The notes under the pieces: model-generated
The model's database searches: none
What the model was told of the DNA's origin: nothing
The model's input: the letters and a program-made list of their open reading frames with translations, nothing else
NCBI GenBank assembly: GCA_027348305.1
Contig: DAIEPS010000133.1
Coordinates: 1-5,506 of the forward strand
Length of the DNA stretch: 5,506 nucleotides
Direction: 5' to 3'
From: Anaerolineaceae bacterium
GTDB lineage: Bacteria > Chloroflexota > Anaerolineae > Anaerolineales > Anaerolineaceae
Position numbers and translations under genes: made by a program
Shown here: one piece after another, positions 5,356-5,506 of the stretch
How the letters are laid out: the number at the start of each line of letters is the position of its first letter
How positions within the stretch are numbered: the first letter of the stretch is position 1

Positions 5356-5429
5356 CGCAATTGACTCCCCACATCCTTACCCCATTTCAGAGGTCTGCGA
5401 CCAAATTCAAGATGTGGATCTTCGCCGCC
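5347..5429 (-). ncRNA. Structured leader element, copy 3 (candidate cis-regulatory RNA, no gene directly downstream)
   Basis: Read on the minus strand. GGCGGC at 5429-5424 leads to GATC, then P1 5' strand CCACATC at 5417-5411, GGTCGC at 5402-5397, and a hairpin ACCTC/GGGGT with loop TGAAAT. P1 3' strand GATGTGG follows at 5375-5369, then GGGGAGTCAATT and GCGAAACC at 5358-5351. P1 differs completely from CTGAAG/CTTCAG in copies 1 and 2 yet remains fully paired. This is compensatory change and is the best evidence that the element works as RNA. No credible ORF follows before copy 2, some 380 nt downstream. Confidence 0.65.
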
Positions 5430-5470
5430 AGAAATTACATTATTTGATTATTTACCACTTATGTTACTTT

Positions 5471-5476
5471 ATTATA
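5471..5476 (-). promoter_or_regulatory. Candidate -10 box for leader 3
   Basis: The minus strand reads TATAAT here, within CGTTATAATAAAG, about 42 nt upstream of the first conserved base of leader copy 3. No good -35 hexamer is visible at 16-18 nt. A start near 5463 would give a leader of about 110-130 nt up to the terminator. Confidence 0.4.
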
Positions 5477-5506
5477 ACGACTATTTTACAAAAGTATAGT
5501 GGTATT

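Overview
The window holds two genes, both on the minus strand, for large secreted repeat-rich proteins, separated and preceded by AT-rich leader DNA. The organism looks like an environmental member of Chloroflexi, most likely class Anaerolineae. This is inferred from style only: signal peptides followed by long Thr/Glu/Ala 'TEA' linkers, a PPPPP-IPVTG linker, Cys-rich repeats and RCC1-type repeats on one polypeptide. No phylogenetic marker is present.

Layout in the direction of transcription (right to left). At 5463-5334 there is a first copy of a structured leader, ending in a near-perfect intrinsic terminator. At 5340-5131 there are four imperfect 54-bp tandem repeats with no credible gene. 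At 4971-4858 a second leader copy precedes a 1249-residue secreted protein (4765-1016). That protein has a signal peptide, an acidic TEA stalk, a small beta-rich region, three different families of Cys-rich repeats, an IPVTG linker and a C-terminal RCC1-like propeller. A strong hairpin at 972-997 closes the gene. At 872-770 a third leader copy precedes a second secreted protein (start at 691), which runs off the left edge after 230 codons. It shares the signal peptide, TEA stalk and following module with its neighbour, but enters what looks like a right-handed beta-helix.

The most interesting feature is the leader itself. Three copies share the order GGnnGC-A-GATC, stem P1, TGGTCGC, a variable hairpin, the other P1 strand, GGGAG, AAT-GCGAAACC. 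P1 changes sequence between copies but keeps its pairing. The invariant GCGAAACC can pair either back with GGTCGC, making a pseudoknot, or forward with a GGTTT-type arm followed by a T-run, making a terminator. That is the architecture of a transcription-attenuating riboswitch or similar cis-regulatory RNA. I do not recognise it as a named family. The simplest reading is a duplicated cassette in which each surface-protein gene carries its own copy of the same switch, so one signal would control a set of modular surface proteins. The ligand and the function of the proteins cannot be told from the sequence.
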